A stretch of 64,000 bases of DNA, taken from assembly GCA_965116395.1 (NCBI GenBank), contig OZ220684.1, forward strand, positions 5,518,001 to 5,582,000, written 5' to 3'. The notes under the pieces are model-generated. The model worked only from the letters and a program-made list of their open reading frames with translations. It had not been told where the DNA came from and did no database searches. Source of the stretch: Bin5 sp965116395 (GTDB lineage: Bacteria > Chloroflexota > Anaerolineae > Caldilineales > Caldilineaceae). This document shows, in pieces, positions 46,787 through 55,894 of this stretch (positions are counted from its first letter, which is position 1; each line of letters begins with the position of its first letter). The translations under genes were made by a program, and so were the position numbers.

Positions 46787-47811
46787 TACTGGTTGGCCTC
46801 CACCGCAACCGGGATGGGAATCATGTTTGCCTCGGCCTGCGGCTCGTGCGTCAGTTCCGTTTCAGCAACTGGCGGCTGCAAGGCACCGTTTTTCGGGACC
46901 GCGCCCGACAGTTCTTCTTCACGTTGAATTTCGCGATAGACGCGATTGATACCGGACTTGATCTGGCTTTCAATTTTGGCCTTGCGTTCCAAAGGCACTG
47001 GAAACAGTTCAAGCATTTCGCCAACGAGGCCGCTCTTGGCTTCGTTCTTCGTTTTTCCTTCGCGGTAGTAGTCGCGGACGCGCTGGCGCTTGAAAAGGAT
47101 GTATTCCTCCACTTTCAAGGTGTCATCGGGGCCGCACACGGGTCCGTGACCTGGGACCAGTCGCTCGGCGCCGAGGGTTCGGATTTTGCGGAGGGCATCG
47201 ATCCATTCGAGAGAATCTGCCTGGGCCATGTATGGATGCTGATCTACCCAGAGAATATCCCCGACAAAAGCGATCTTTTCTTCTGGCAGCCAGGCGAGGC
47301 TGGTGGCGGGCGTATGGCCGCCGGCGTAGATCAGCTGTATCTCACGCCCGCCATATTGGAGGCGAGCGCAGTCGGTGAAGGTAACGTCAGGGAGGATAAT
47401 TTCGATTTCGGTCAGCTGTTCCTGGATCTCCGGCTCTCGTTTGAAGCTGTTGTAGACCCGCTCCTTGAAGTTTTCGGTGTAGCCGGACATCTCTTTGTAG
47501 GCGCGCTCGTGGGCGATGACGGTTGCGGGCAGGAAATACTGGTTGCCGAGGGCATGGCCGCGATGGTGGTCGGTGTTGAATACATAGAGAATTGGCAGGC
47601 CTGGCGCTTCCGATTCGATCTGTTCGCGCCAGTCTTTGGCCTGTTTTGGGATCAGGGGCGTGTCGATCAGAATCAGACCTTCATCGGTGACGACAAAACC
47701 CGGCGTACAGCCGCGATAGAAGGTGTTAATGAACAGGCCTGAAGCAATCTCCTGGCGCTCACCAAGGCCTGTCACCCCTAATTTGAATGATGTTCTTCGT
47801 CTGGCTGCCAT
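46786..47811 (-). CDS. MBL-fold metallohydrolase with altered metal motif
   Basis: Metallo-beta-lactamase-fold protein, 341 residues. Start chosen at ATG 47811 (AAGAGG 8 nt upstream); the frame is open 28 codons further. GFVVTDEGLILIDTPLIP leads into the metal motif, but the usual HxHxDH is DHHRGH at 81-86 (NTDHHRGHALGN): the first His and the Asp are replaced by Asp81 and Gly85 while His83 and His86 stay. Later ligands are present: YAGGHTPATSL, FVGDILWVD, LVPGHGPVC. The N(T)xHxxGHxLGN pattern resembles the quinoprotein-relay-type or SoxH-like group. The last 90 residues are helical and charged with no family match. It is co-transcribed with the TPR protein. Confidence 0.82.
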   Translation of the reverse strand: MAARRRTSFKLGVTGLGERQEIASGLFINTFYRGCTPGFVVTDEGLILIDTPLIPKQAKDWREQIESEAPGLPILYVFNTDHHRGHALGNQYFLPATVIAHERAYKEMSGYTENFKERVYNSFKREPEIQEQLTEIEIILPDVTFTDCARLQYGGREIQLIYAGGHTPATSLAWLPEEKIAFVGDILWVDQHPYMAQADSLEWIDALRKIRTLGAERLVPGHGPVCGPDDTLKVEEYILFKRQRVRDYYREGKTKNEAKSGLVGEMLELFPVPLERKAKIESQIKSGINRVYREIQREEELSGAVPKNGALQPPVAETELTHEPQAEANMIPIPVAVEANQ

Positions 47812-48310
47812 GTTTATGACCTCTTGCCCAATTGATTTCGTGAACCCATATTTACTTAGATCAACGCCGGAATTCGAGATCGTCGAGCGAGACACGGTCC
47901 TTACAGTTTGCCATTAGTCTACATTTTTTGGAGTCGATTTGTCAAAGCATGACGGGTTATGGCGTGGGCAGGAAGAGGGAGGTGCGAGGATGCGTATGGG
48001 GATCGGGCGTAAGAAACAGGCTTCGTGACTGCTGATAGAAGGAATGACCAGGTTCATTGCAAACGTTCAGGCTTGCAGCAGTTGTAACGTCCAGGTCATT
48101 TGGGGGGATCAGTAGTTGTCCTGGTTGTGCTGTTCCTGGGGCTTGTTGACTTTTCTCATATACTGACTGATTTTCAAGAGCGAAAGGGGGTTTGGCTGAG
48201 AATCGTGCGATTGTCGTTGGCCGAAACTTTGGGCATGTTTGCAAAGAGGCGCCCTAACCTTTGCAGGGTCAGGGGAGAAGTGATGACGAGTCTTCATCGA
48301 AGTCGATTCG

Positions 48311-48505
48311 TAACTACTCATCCGCAGTACTTGACCAGCCAGTCATCCTTGGAACCATTCAGGTTTTTGGTGAGGCAACTGGTATACAGCCGCCGCCATG
48401 CTCGCCAGCCGACACGTTGCGATGAAGGCATACGGTCGGTGAGGCACGGTTTTGTAGGGGGCGTTGCGGGGGCGCAGCCCCTGCACAAGGGAGGGCCGAA
48501 GGCCG
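48311..48505 (+). repeat. Repeat unit B copy 2 joined to GC-rich core copy 4
   Basis: 48311-48439 is colinear with 28018-28146, and runs straight through GGTGAGGCACGGTTTTGTAG into the core (48449-48505: GGGGGCGCAGCCCC and GAGGGCCGAAGGCC). This is the longest intact version in the window and shows that units B and core belong to one element of about 195 nt. Confidence 0.88.
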
Positions 48506-48645
48506 GGAACTGCAGTGGTCAGTGATCAGTGGTTAGTGGTTAGTGGTCAGTGGGCTGAGACTGCAGGTGGGGTAGGAGACATGGTTGGCTAGACACGTTG
48601 CTGGAGCGGCACTGCTGGAATGCGCAGACACGGTGGGTGAGCGCT

Positions 48646-48711
48646 GGTTTTGTAGGGGGGCGTTGCGGGGGCGCAGCCCCTGCACAAGGGAGGGCCGAAG
48701 GCCCGACCGCC
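48646..48711. repeat. Dispersed GC-rich intergenic repeat, copy 5
   Basis: Core with both palindromes (GGGGCGCAGCCCC and GGGCCGAAGGCCC) and the shared TTTTGTAGGGGGGCGTTGC start. Only about 140 nt from copy 4. Confidence 0.9.
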
Positions 48712-49196
48712 CAGAGCAACATGAATGTGGAAAGTGCTATAACTGTTGCCAGCTTTGTTCAGGGGGTTGCGCACTGGTTGGGGATGGGTAGGTACGGTTC
48801 CGAAGCAAATTTGGCAGGTATTTTGAGGGGTTCAGAATGGGCGCCGAGAGTTTGGCATAGGACCTAAGTGTGAGGCAGGACTGAGTTATGGATTCCACGT
48901 TCCGGGTGTGTTGCGGCAGTGGGCCGAAGACGCCCGGAGACGAGGAGAAGTGGGAATGACTCGCAATGGAATCGGACCGGGCGACATTGTCTACTAGCCT
49001 TTTTGCGCGGCGGCCCTGCTTTCCTGGACAGAGCGGATCGCACGATAGGTGCGTGACGGCATGACAAGACATACTGCATGTACAAAAATCGAGATACGAG
49101 AATAGGCTGCTACATGCTATAATCCTGGCAGTCTGAGTGGTGCGCCGCTAACGGGCGGCGCTGAAAATGCGGTTAGCCGCGATAGGAGGGCGGCGC

Positions 49197-51461
49197 ATGG
49201 CAAAGAGAGCACATATTGGCGTCCTCACCAGTGGAGGTGATGCGCAGGGCATGAATGCGGCCGTGCGATCGGCCGTGCGCGCGGCGTTGGAGAGTGGAGC
49301 CCAAGTATTTGGAATCTTTGAGGGTTTCCAGGGAATGATCGAGGGCGGAGACTCGATACGTCCATTTAGCTGGGACTCGGTCGGCGGCGTGCTGCAGCAG
49401 GGTGGGACGCTGCTCGGCACTGCGCGAAGCCCTGACTTTCTCACCAGGGAAGGGCGAAAGGAAGCTGTACTCAATCTACTTGCCCAGGGCATTAACCGGC
49501 TTGTGGTAATTGGCGGCGACGGCAGTTTGACCGGCGCGCAGGTCTTGCGTGAGGAGTGGGCCACACTGGCGCAGGAGCTGGTGGCCGAGGGGCGAATGGC
49601 TCCTAATGTGGCCGAGGAGTATGGATTTCTCGCGGTTGCCGGGCTGGTTGGCTCGATCGACAATGATATGTTTGGCACGGACTTGTCGATTGGAACGGAC
49701 TCGGCACTACACCGTATCACGGAGGCCCTGGACGCGATAACAAGCACGGCGGCCAGCCACCAACGGGCGTTCGTCGTCGAGGTGATGGGCCACCACTGCG
49801 GCTATCTGGCACTGATGGGGGCGTTGGCGTCCGGCGCTGATTTCGCGCTGATTCCTGAGAGTCCGCCAAATTTGGACGCATGGGAAGAAAAGATGTGCTC
49901 GATCCTGCGCACCGGCCGGGACATAGGTCGGCGGGACAGTATCGTGGTGGTGGCAGAGGGTGCGCAAGACAGGCACGGGAATCCAATCTCGAGCGCGTAT
50001 GTAGAGGAAGTGCTGACCAAATATCTGGGAGAGGAGGCGCGGGTAACTGTGCTGGGCCACGTTCAGCGCGGCGGATCTCCCAGCGCATATGACCGGGTGC
50101 TGGCGACGTTGCTGGGCGCGGCTGCTGCGGAAGCTGTTCTCAAGGCAAAGCCGAGTGACGAAGCGGTTCTTATCGGTATCCAAAACAACAAGATCGTCCA
50201 TAAATCATTGACGGAGTGCGTGGCGCAGACGCTCAAAGTGGGCAAGTCCATACACGACTGTGATTTCGACGCGGCGATGCGGTACCGCGGCAAGTCTTAC
50301 AGCGACTCCTTTCGGATTTTGCGGACGCTGATTCGCGCCAACCCGCGCCCGCCTGAGCCAAGCAAGCGGCGTCTGCGGGTCGCGGTAGTGACGGGGGGCG
50401 CTCCTGCGCCAGGAATGAACGCGGCAACGCGTGCGGTAGTACGGCTGCTCGAGGACAGCGGGCACATTCCTCTCGGTGTCAGACGGGGATTCCGCGGCTT
50501 GATCAACGATGACGTCCACGAAATGAACTGGATGTCGGTGAACGGTTGGGCGCCGACCGGCGGGTCCGAGTTAGGGAGCAGCCGCAAGTGCCCTGAGGGA
50601 GCGGAACTGTACGCGGCTGCGCAGGTGCTTGAAAAACATCAGGTTGATGCGATTGTAATGATTGGCGGCTGGGCCGGGTATTATGCGGTTCATAAGCTTT
50701 ACGAAGAGAGACACAATTTTCCGGCATTCAACATTCCCTTGATATGCATTCCGGCCAGCATAAACAACAACCTACCGGGCTCGGAATTGAGTATCGGCGC
50801 GGACACAGCACTTAACAGCATTGTCGAGGTGGTCGACAAGATCAAGCAGTCAGCGGTGGCTCTGAACCGCTGTTTCATCGTTGAGGTTATGGGTCGTTAC
50901 TGTGGTTACCTGGCGCTGATGAGTGCCATCGCGACGGGGGCGGAACGCGTTTATCTGCACGAAGAGGGGATTACGCTGAGAGAGCTCGAACGGGATATCG
51001 ATCTGTTAAAGGAGGGTTTTGAGCAGGGGAAGCGATTGGGTCTGATGATCCGCAACGAAACTGCCAACTCCTTTTATACGACGGCCTTCATTGCGGCGCT
51101 TTTTGATGAGGAGGGCGGCGATTTGTTTGAAGTGCGGCAGTCGATATTGGGGCATTTGCAACAGGGAGGCAATCCGTCTCCGTACGACCGCATCCTGGCT
51201 GCGCGACTGGCGTGGGAGGCTGTGCGCCGGATTGAAGAGATGACGCAACGACAGAGCGCGGCGAGCTTCTCGGAGGTGGGCGCCATCTGTCTTGGCATCC
51301 AGGAAGGCGATGTAACGGCCACGCCGCTATACCGTGTACCCCGGTTGATGGATGAGGTACATCAACGTCCGCTTGAGCAGTGGTGGATGGAACTGCGGCC
51401 GCTGGCGCGCATGTTGGCCCAGCCTGCACCTGGTTTTTTCAAGCAGTCTGAACAGGAGTAG
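49197..51461 (+). CDS. pfkA: Tandem-duplicated 6-phosphofructokinase of the eukaryotic architecture
   Basis: Two complete PFK-A units in one 754-residue chain. Start at 49197 has AGGAGG 8 nt upstream. The N half (about 1-375) has TSGGDAQGMNAAVR, IGGDGSLTGA (105-114), catalytic SIDND with Asp155, and EVMGHHCGYLALMG, so it should phosphorylate fructose-6-phosphate. The C half (about 390-754) has GGAPAPGMNAATR but GGW at 490-492 instead of GGD and SINNN (Asn523) in place of the catalytic TIDND, so it is inactive and probably an effector site. This loss pattern, the Gln in GGDAQGMN, and the ending PLEQWWMELRPLARMLA match animal and fungal PFK rather than bacterial PfkA (about 320 residues, GGDAPGMN). 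Monocistronic or leading the methyltransferase gene 40 nt downstream. Confidence 0.93.
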   Translation: MAKRAHIGVLTSGGDAQGMNAAVRSAVRAALESGAQVFGIFEGFQGMIEGGDSIRPFSWDSVGGVLQQGGTLLGTARSPDFLTREGRKEAVLNLLAQGINRLVVIGGDGSLTGAQVLREEWATLAQELVAEGRMAPNVAEEYGFLAVAGLVGSIDNDMFGTDLSIGTDSALHRITEALDAITSTAASHQRAFVVEVMGHHCGYLALMGALASGADFALIPESPPNLDAWEEKMCSILRTGRDIGRRDSIVVVAEGAQDRHGNPISSAYVEEVLTKYLGEEARVTVLGHVQRGGSPSAYDRVLATLLGAAAAEAVLKAKPSDEAVLIGIQNNKIVHKSLTECVAQTLKVGKSIHDCDFDAAMRYRGKSYSDSFRILRTLIRANPRPPEPSKRRLRVAVVTGGAPAPGMNAATRAVVRLLEDSGHIPLGVRRGFRGLINDDVHEMNWMSVNGWAPTGGSELGSSRKCPEGAELYAAAQVLEKHQVDAIVMIGGWAGYYAVHKLYEERHNFPAFNIPLICIPASINNNLPGSELSIGADTALNSIVEVVDKIKQSAVALNRCFIVEVMGRYCGYLALMSAIATGAERVYLHEEGITLRELERDIDLLKEGFEQGKRLGLMIRNETANSFYTTAFIAALFDEEGGDLFEVRQSILGHLQQGGNPSPYDRILAARLAWEAVRRIEEMTQRQSAASFSEVGAICLGIQEGDVTATPLYRVPRLMDEVHQRPLEQWWMELRPLARMLAQPAPGFFKQSEQE

Positions 51462-51500
51462 GCCGACTGGTCTTGCGTGCGGCGAAAAGGACAAAGCGCT

Positions 51501-52127
51501 GTGACAGACTATACCTCCGTCACGACCGAGTTGAAGCATGCTTACGATGACAGAGCCGAACTGCGAGACAGGAGTCCTGTCCAGGAATGGAAGGTCGAGT
51601 TGTGGTCGCAGTATTTGCGGCGATTACAGGCCGAGGGGATGCATTCGCTGCTGGAGATTGGGGCGGGCACAGGGCAGGCGGCGCGTTTTTTTCAGGACGC
51701 GGGGCTGAATGTGGTTTGCACCGATCTGTCGTCGGAGATGGTCCGTCTGTGTCGAGCGAAAGGGCTGGTTGCACACGAAATGGATTTCCTGTGCCTGGAT
51801 TTCCCCGACGGCAAGTTTGACGGACTATTCGCCCAGAACTGCCTGTTGCATGTGCCGAAATCGGAGTTCAGACGAGTTTTGGAGGCGATCCGGCGGGTCG
51901 TTCGACCGGAGGGTCTGCTATTCGTAGGCGCCTGGGGCGGTAAAGACTTTGAAGGCGTGTGGGAAGATGACGTGTACGATCCCAAACGCTTCTATGCGCT
52001 CTACAAGGATGAGGAGATGCGGTCGATTATGGAGCGCTATTTCCAAGTTCTATCATTTCAGATTTTGCCGATGGAAGGGCATCGCTTCGGCCATTTCCAG
52101 GCGATAACGCTTCGCAACCTCCAATAG
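51501..52127 (+). CDS. Class I SAM-dependent methyltransferase
   Basis: A 208-residue methyltransferase. The SAM-binding motif I is LLEIGAGTGQAARFF (about 50-64), followed by the acidic residue in VVCTDLSSEM, the post-I FDGLFAQNCLLHV, and RRVVRPEGLLFVGAWGG (motif II/III). GTG at 51501 is favoured (AAGGA 9 nt upstream); an upstream GTG at 51477 is possible. Substrate unknown. It is 39 nt downstream of the PFK gene and 19 nt upstream of the LMW phosphatase, so the three may be co-transcribed. Confidence 0.9.
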   Translation: MTDYTSVTTELKHAYDDRAELRDRSPVQEWKVELWSQYLRRLQAEGMHSLLEIGAGTGQAARFFQDAGLNVVCTDLSSEMVRLCRAKGLVAHEMDFLCLDFPDGKFDGLFAQNCLLHVPKSEFRRVLEAIRRVVRPEGLLFVGAWGGKDFEGVWEDDVYDPKRFYALYKDEEMRSIMERYFQVLSFQILPMEGHRFGHFQAITLRNLQ

Positions 52128-52146
52128 AAAGCGGGGTGCGGCTCTC

Positions 52147-52581
52147 ATGCCAGACACTGTACTCTTTCTCTGCACAGGAAACTATTACCGCAGCCGATTT
52201 GCCGAGCACTATTTTAATGAACAGGCGCGGTTGCGCAATATGGATTGGCAGGCTTCCAGCCGCGGGCTGCAGCCAAGCCAAGATAATCTGGGTTTCATGT
52301 CCAGAGATGCCTTGGACCGACTGCGCGTGTTAGACATCGATCCACCTGAGCCCTTGCGCCTGCCAAAGGACCTGCAGGCGCACGATCTGTGTGCGGCGAC
52401 GGTTACAATCGCGGTGAATGAAATAGAACACCGTCCGCTGATGGAGGCGCGCTTTCCTGAATGGACAGAACGGGTACGCTATTGGCGGATTTTCGATGTG
52501 GATGTAACGGCCGCGGACACGGGCCTGGCAGCGATTGAAGAGGCTGTCCAAGCGTTACTTACCGAACTTAGCGCACTTTGA
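52147..52581 (+). CDS. Low-molecular-weight phosphatase / arsenate reductase-like protein
   Basis: A 144-residue LMWPc-fold protein. The P-loop CTGNYYRSR (residues 9-17) has the catalytic Cys and the CX5R arginine, and VLFLCTGN is the usual first strand. The family general acid motif DP is not obvious; FDVDV near 120 may replace it. Could be a tyrosine phosphatase or a diverged ArsC. It follows the methyltransferase by 19 nt. Its 3' end overlaps the convergent quinone oxidoreductase gene by 14 nt. Confidence 0.85.
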   Translation: MPDTVLFLCTGNYYRSRFAEHYFNEQARLRNMDWQASSRGLQPSQDNLGFMSRDALDRLRVLDIDPPEPLRLPKDLQAHDLCAATVTIAVNEIEHRPLMEARFPEWTERVRYWRIFDVDVTAADTGLAAIEEAVQALLTELSAL

Positions 52582-53548
52582 GGACGATTTTGCCGATGTT
52601 TTGGTAGGCGGCCATGCGTTGGTGCGCGGCGTGGGCATCGGCAACAGGCAGCACGCAGTCGATAACGGGCCGGATCGTGCCTCTCTCGATCTGGTCCCAG
52701 AACTGCTGACGAAAACGGCCGATAATTTCGGTTTTTTCTGCGAGGGTCCGGGGGCGCAGCACTGAACCAATCAGGCGGGCGCGCTTGCCCATGAGTTGCC
52801 CTATATTAACAGTTGCTTCTGCGCCGCCCAGCGTAGAAATGAATACCAGTCGGCCTTTCACCTTGAGCAGGCTGACATTTCGCTCCAGGTATTCTGCCCC
52901 AACCATGTCGAGAATCAGATCCACGCCTTCGCCCTCGGTGAATTCGAGCGTGCGGTCGGCAAAGTCCTCGGACCGATAGTTTATCGCCAGGTCGGCGCCC
53001 TGGTCGAGGCAGGTCTTCACTTTGTCCGGGCGGCCGGCTGTTGTGATGACGCGGCCTCCGGCTTCTTTGACCATCTGGATTGCGGCGGTGCCCACTCCGC
53101 TGGCGCCACCATGGATAAGGACCGTCTCACCGGGCTGGAATCCGGCTTCCATGAAGATGTTGACGTAGGCGGTCAGATAGACCTCGGGCAGGGAGGCTGC
53201 TTCTTCAAAGGACCAGCCGGAAGGAATCGGCATCAGGAGGCGCTGGTTTACGGCTACCTGTTCGGCGTAGCCGCCGCCGGCAAGAAGCGCGCAGACTTTG
53301 TCGCCGACCTGCCAGCCTTGCACGCCGGCGCCGACTTGGATGATCTCGCCGGCCATGTCCAAACCCATAATATTTGGCGCGCCTGGCGGCGGAGGGTAGT
53401 TCCCTGCTGCTTGCGACAGGTCGGCTCGATTGAGCGTGGTAGCATGGATGGATACGAGCGCTTCGTCTGCCTGAAAGACCGGGTCGTCAACCTCTTGCCA
53501 GACCAACTTGGGGCCAGAATTCGTTTGCTTGACTTCTATTGCGTGCAT
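52568..53548 (-). CDS. NAD(P)H:quinone oxidoreductase (zinc-independent MDR family)
   Basis: Medium-chain dehydrogenase of 326 residues from ATG 53548 (MHAIEVKQTNSGPKLVWQEV). It has the QOR features: LVSIHATTLNRADLSQAAGN, IMGLDMAGEIIQVG, nucleotide-binding VLIHGGASGVGTAAIQMVKE, and VDLILDMVGAEYLE. The PIG3-like SLPEVYLTAYVNIF is also present. No structural zinc cysteines. The frame is open 20 codons upstream but without similarity. It ends 14 nt inside the convergent LMW phosphatase gene. Confidence 0.93.
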   Translation of the reverse strand: MHAIEVKQTNSGPKLVWQEVDDPVFQADEALVSIHATTLNRADLSQAAGNYPPPPGAPNIMGLDMAGEIIQVGAGVQGWQVGDKVCALLAGGGYAEQVAVNQRLLMPIPSGWSFEEAASLPEVYLTAYVNIFMEAGFQPGETVLIHGGASGVGTAAIQMVKEAGGRVITTAGRPDKVKTCLDQGADLAINYRSEDFADRTLEFTEGEGVDLILDMVGAEYLERNVSLLKVKGRLVFISTLGGAEATVNIGQLMGKRARLIGSVLRPRTLAEKTEIIGRFRQQFWDQIERGTIRPVIDCVLPVADAHAAHQRMAAYQNIGKIVLKVR

Positions 53549-53720
53549 GGGTGGATTCCTTGGCAGATTCGACCTGTTTTTTCTTTTCCGGATATACCAG
53601 TGCGGCATGGGCCGGCGTACGAGGCTCGACGCCGGCCCCGGCGAAAGTTGGGCGAGAGTTCTTGTCGAAACCGTTGCGTCGAAGACAGATACTCGGTTCG
53701 AGGTTGGGCGTGAAATATTC

Positions 53721-54860
53721 TTATTGGTAGGCCAGCGAACCGTCAGGGCGGACGAGGAACGGACGGTGCCATGGACGGCCGGGATGGGCGGCCAACGCTT
53801 CCAGGTTCAGGTCGATGCCGAGGCCGGGGCGATCGGGCAGCTCCAGGTAGCCGTCGACCAGCTTGATCGGCTCATCCACGATTTCGGCGCGCCTGCCTTC
53901 ATCAGCCTTGTATTCCAAGACGAGGAAGTTGGTTGTGCTGGCGGCGAAATGGACGTTGACTGCGGTGGCAATCGGTCCGCATGGGTTGTGGGGAGCAACG
54001 CTGGCATAGTGGACTTCGGCCATGGCCGCGATCTTTTTCATTTCCCAAAGGCCGCCGGTTATGCAGATATCGGGCTGGATGATGTCGACGGCGTGGTAGC
54101 CCAGCAGTTCGCGGAATTCATGGCGACTGAAGAGCATTTCGCCGGTGGCGATGGGAACATTCACCTTTTGGCTGAGTTTTGCGAGCGCTTGATAGTTCTC
54201 CGGCCGCAAAGGCTCTTCCACAAATAAGGGGCGAAAGGGAGCCACGACTTCACAAAGTTGGGCGGCGCGGCCGATCTCGAGGATGCGGGCGTGGGGATCA
54301 AGACCGATGTCGATGTCCGGTCCGACGGCTTCACGAACAGCCGCGACGCGTCGCTCGGTCTCTCGCAGCGCTCGATTCCAGGGCATGAGATGCCAGCCGG
54401 AGGGCAGCGGCCCCATTTTCAGGGCGGTATAGCCGTAGGTCTGGATGAGGCGAACGGCGTCTTCGGCTGCCTCCTCCGGTGTTTCGCCGCCCACGCTCTG
54501 GTAGACGCGAATGCGGTTGCGGGCTTTGCCGCCGACGAGTCTGTAGACGGGCAGCCCGGCGGCCTTGCCGGCGATATCCCAGAGTGCGTGCTCGATTCCG
54601 CTGATAGCGGCGTTTATGACTGAGCCACCGGGAAAGCGGCCTCCGGCATACATCAGGTGGTAGAGGCCTTCAATATCGCGCGGGTCGCGGCCAATCAGCC
54701 ATTTCTCAAAGTCGTGAATGGCGGCGACGGTTGCATTGTCGGCCCCACAGGAGAATGGCTCGCCGACGCCGTGGAGGCCCTCGTCGGTATGGACGACGAC
54801 GAACGGGATCGAGCGATTTGCCAGTTCGGTCAAGTGGGTATCAATACGAGTGATTTTCAT
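53721..54860 (-). CDS. Mandelate racemase / D-galactonate dehydratase family enzyme
   Basis: Enolase-superfamily enzyme of 379 residues. The magnesium ligands are D in GLDPHARI (about 205), E in LFVEEPLRPEN and E in IATGEMLFSR; the acid/base histidine is in VAPHNPCGPIA (about 315). The DPHAR site with a histidine after the Asp is the galactonate or gluconate dehydratase-type subgroup rather than true mandelate racemase. Capping-domain residues VVVHTDEGLHGVGEPF are typical. It likely dehydrates a sugar acid. Upstream, 254 nt separate it from the divergent SpoIIE-type phosphatase gene. Confidence 0.92.
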   Translation of the reverse strand: MKITRIDTHLTELANRSIPFVVVHTDEGLHGVGEPFSCGADNATVAAIHDFEKWLIGRDPRDIEGLYHLMYAGGRFPGGSVINAAISGIEHALWDIAGKAAGLPVYRLVGGKARNRIRVYQSVGGETPEEAAEDAVRLIQTYGYTALKMGPLPSGWHLMPWNRALRETERRVAAVREAVGPDIDIGLDPHARILEIGRAAQLCEVVAPFRPLFVEEPLRPENYQALAKLSQKVNVPIATGEMLFSRHEFRELLGYHAVDIIQPDICITGGLWEMKKIAAMAEVHYASVAPHNPCGPIATAVNVHFAASTTNFLVLEYKADEGRRAEIVDEPIKLVDGYLELPDRPGLGIDLNLEALAAHPGRPWHRPFLVRPDGSLAYQ

Positions 54861-55114
54861 GGGGATTGCTCCTATGGCGGACTGCAGGAATTATGATGGA
54901 CATTGCCCTCAGTGTCAAACTTTCCCTGTCTTTTGTCCACTCACGATTGACAGAACGCCTGCGGTGTGCTTTTATGGCGATCATAGATAGGATCGGCCTT
55001 TGTGCCATAATTGGCTTACGTCTTTAGTTCCTTGTTGCCACATTGCCAGGCGTCCACTTTCTCCAAAGATTGACAGTGCAGCCTGGGCCCGCTGCCTGGA
55101 GGGCGAGCAGTCCG

Positions 55115-55852
55115 ATGAACCACCTGGATATCCAGATCGCAGTTGCCAAGGTGGCAAAATACGCGTCCAGCGAAAGTGGAGATACGGTTGAGGTGGTGGA
55201 GCGGCCCCATGGCGGCATCAGCATCGTGGTATCGGACGGCCAGCGCAGTGGACGCAGCGCCAAGGCGATCAGCAATATCGTTGCGCGCAAGGCGATGAGT
55301 CTGATTGCGGAAGGCGTTCGGGATGGCGCGGTGGCGCGGGCCACACATGACTATCTGCGCACACACCGCGGCGGGAAAGTCAGCGCGGAACTGGTGATTG
55401 CCAGCGTCGATCTGGTCACCGAAACGCTTGTGTTAAGCCGCAACAGCCGATGTCCGGTCCTGGTGCAGAACGGTGGCGACACCGCGTGGCTGGATGAAGA
55501 TTGTGACGCGATAGGCATTTATCGGAATACGAAACCAAATATCGTTGAACTGCCGCTGTCACCTGGCTTGACAGCCGTGGTGTTCACCGACGGGATTTGG
55601 AGCGCGGGGCACCGCAGCGGCGGGGCCATGGATGTTGCGGGTGCGGCGAATTTGGACGAGGGCAGTCCAGTTGAAGGCGAAGAATCGGCGGAGAAGGGCG
55701 GCGCGCAGGAGATTGCCAACCGTGTTTTGGAAGCGGCACTGGCGTTGGACCAGGGGCGGCCAGGCGATGACTCGACCGTCCTTGTCGTCAAGGTGGGAAC
55801 ACATCAGAGAGAACAGAAGATTCGCCGGATGGAGATTTCGCTACCCATTTAG
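55115..55852 (+). CDS. SpoIIE/PP2C-type serine phosphatase
   Basis: A 245-residue PPM-fold phosphatase from ATG 55115 (GGAGGG about 14 nt upstream). VERPHGGISIVVSDGQRSGR carries the first metal Asp; VVFTDGIWSAGHRSG holds the second; GRPGDDSTVLVVKV the third. The SGRSAKAISNIV pattern replaces the usual GHG region. It has no sensor domain. RsbX- or RsbU-like partners (anti-sigma kinases, STAS proteins) are absent nearby. An insertion of acidic sequence (GSPVEGEESAEKGG) interrupts the C-terminal part. It is followed after 42 nt by a small P-loop protein gene on the same strand. Confidence 0.87.
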   Translation: MNHLDIQIAVAKVAKYASSESGDTVEVVERPHGGISIVVSDGQRSGRSAKAISNIVARKAMSLIAEGVRDGAVARATHDYLRTHRGGKVSAELVIASVDLVTETLVLSRNSRCPVLVQNGGDTAWLDEDCDAIGIYRNTKPNIVELPLSPGLTAVVFTDGIWSAGHRSGGAMDVAGAANLDEGSPVEGEESAEKGGAQEIANRVLEAALALDQGRPGDDSTVLVVKVGTHQREQKIRRMEISLPI

Positions 55853-55894
55853 ATTGCGGTGTAGCTCTTACGGACCGCCGATGGGGGCGGCCTA

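Larger units (their letters stand above)
47812..49196. other. Intergenic region rich in dispersed repeats
   Basis: No credible gene on either strand. It contains repeat B copy 2 (48311-48439), GC-rich core copy 4 (48449-48505), a GTCAGTG/GTTAGTG simple repeat (48517-48560), and GC-rich core copy 5 (48646-48711). The last 120 nt should hold the PFK promoter; TGCTATAAT at 49113-49121 is a good -10 candidate, with no strong -35. Confidence 0.6.
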
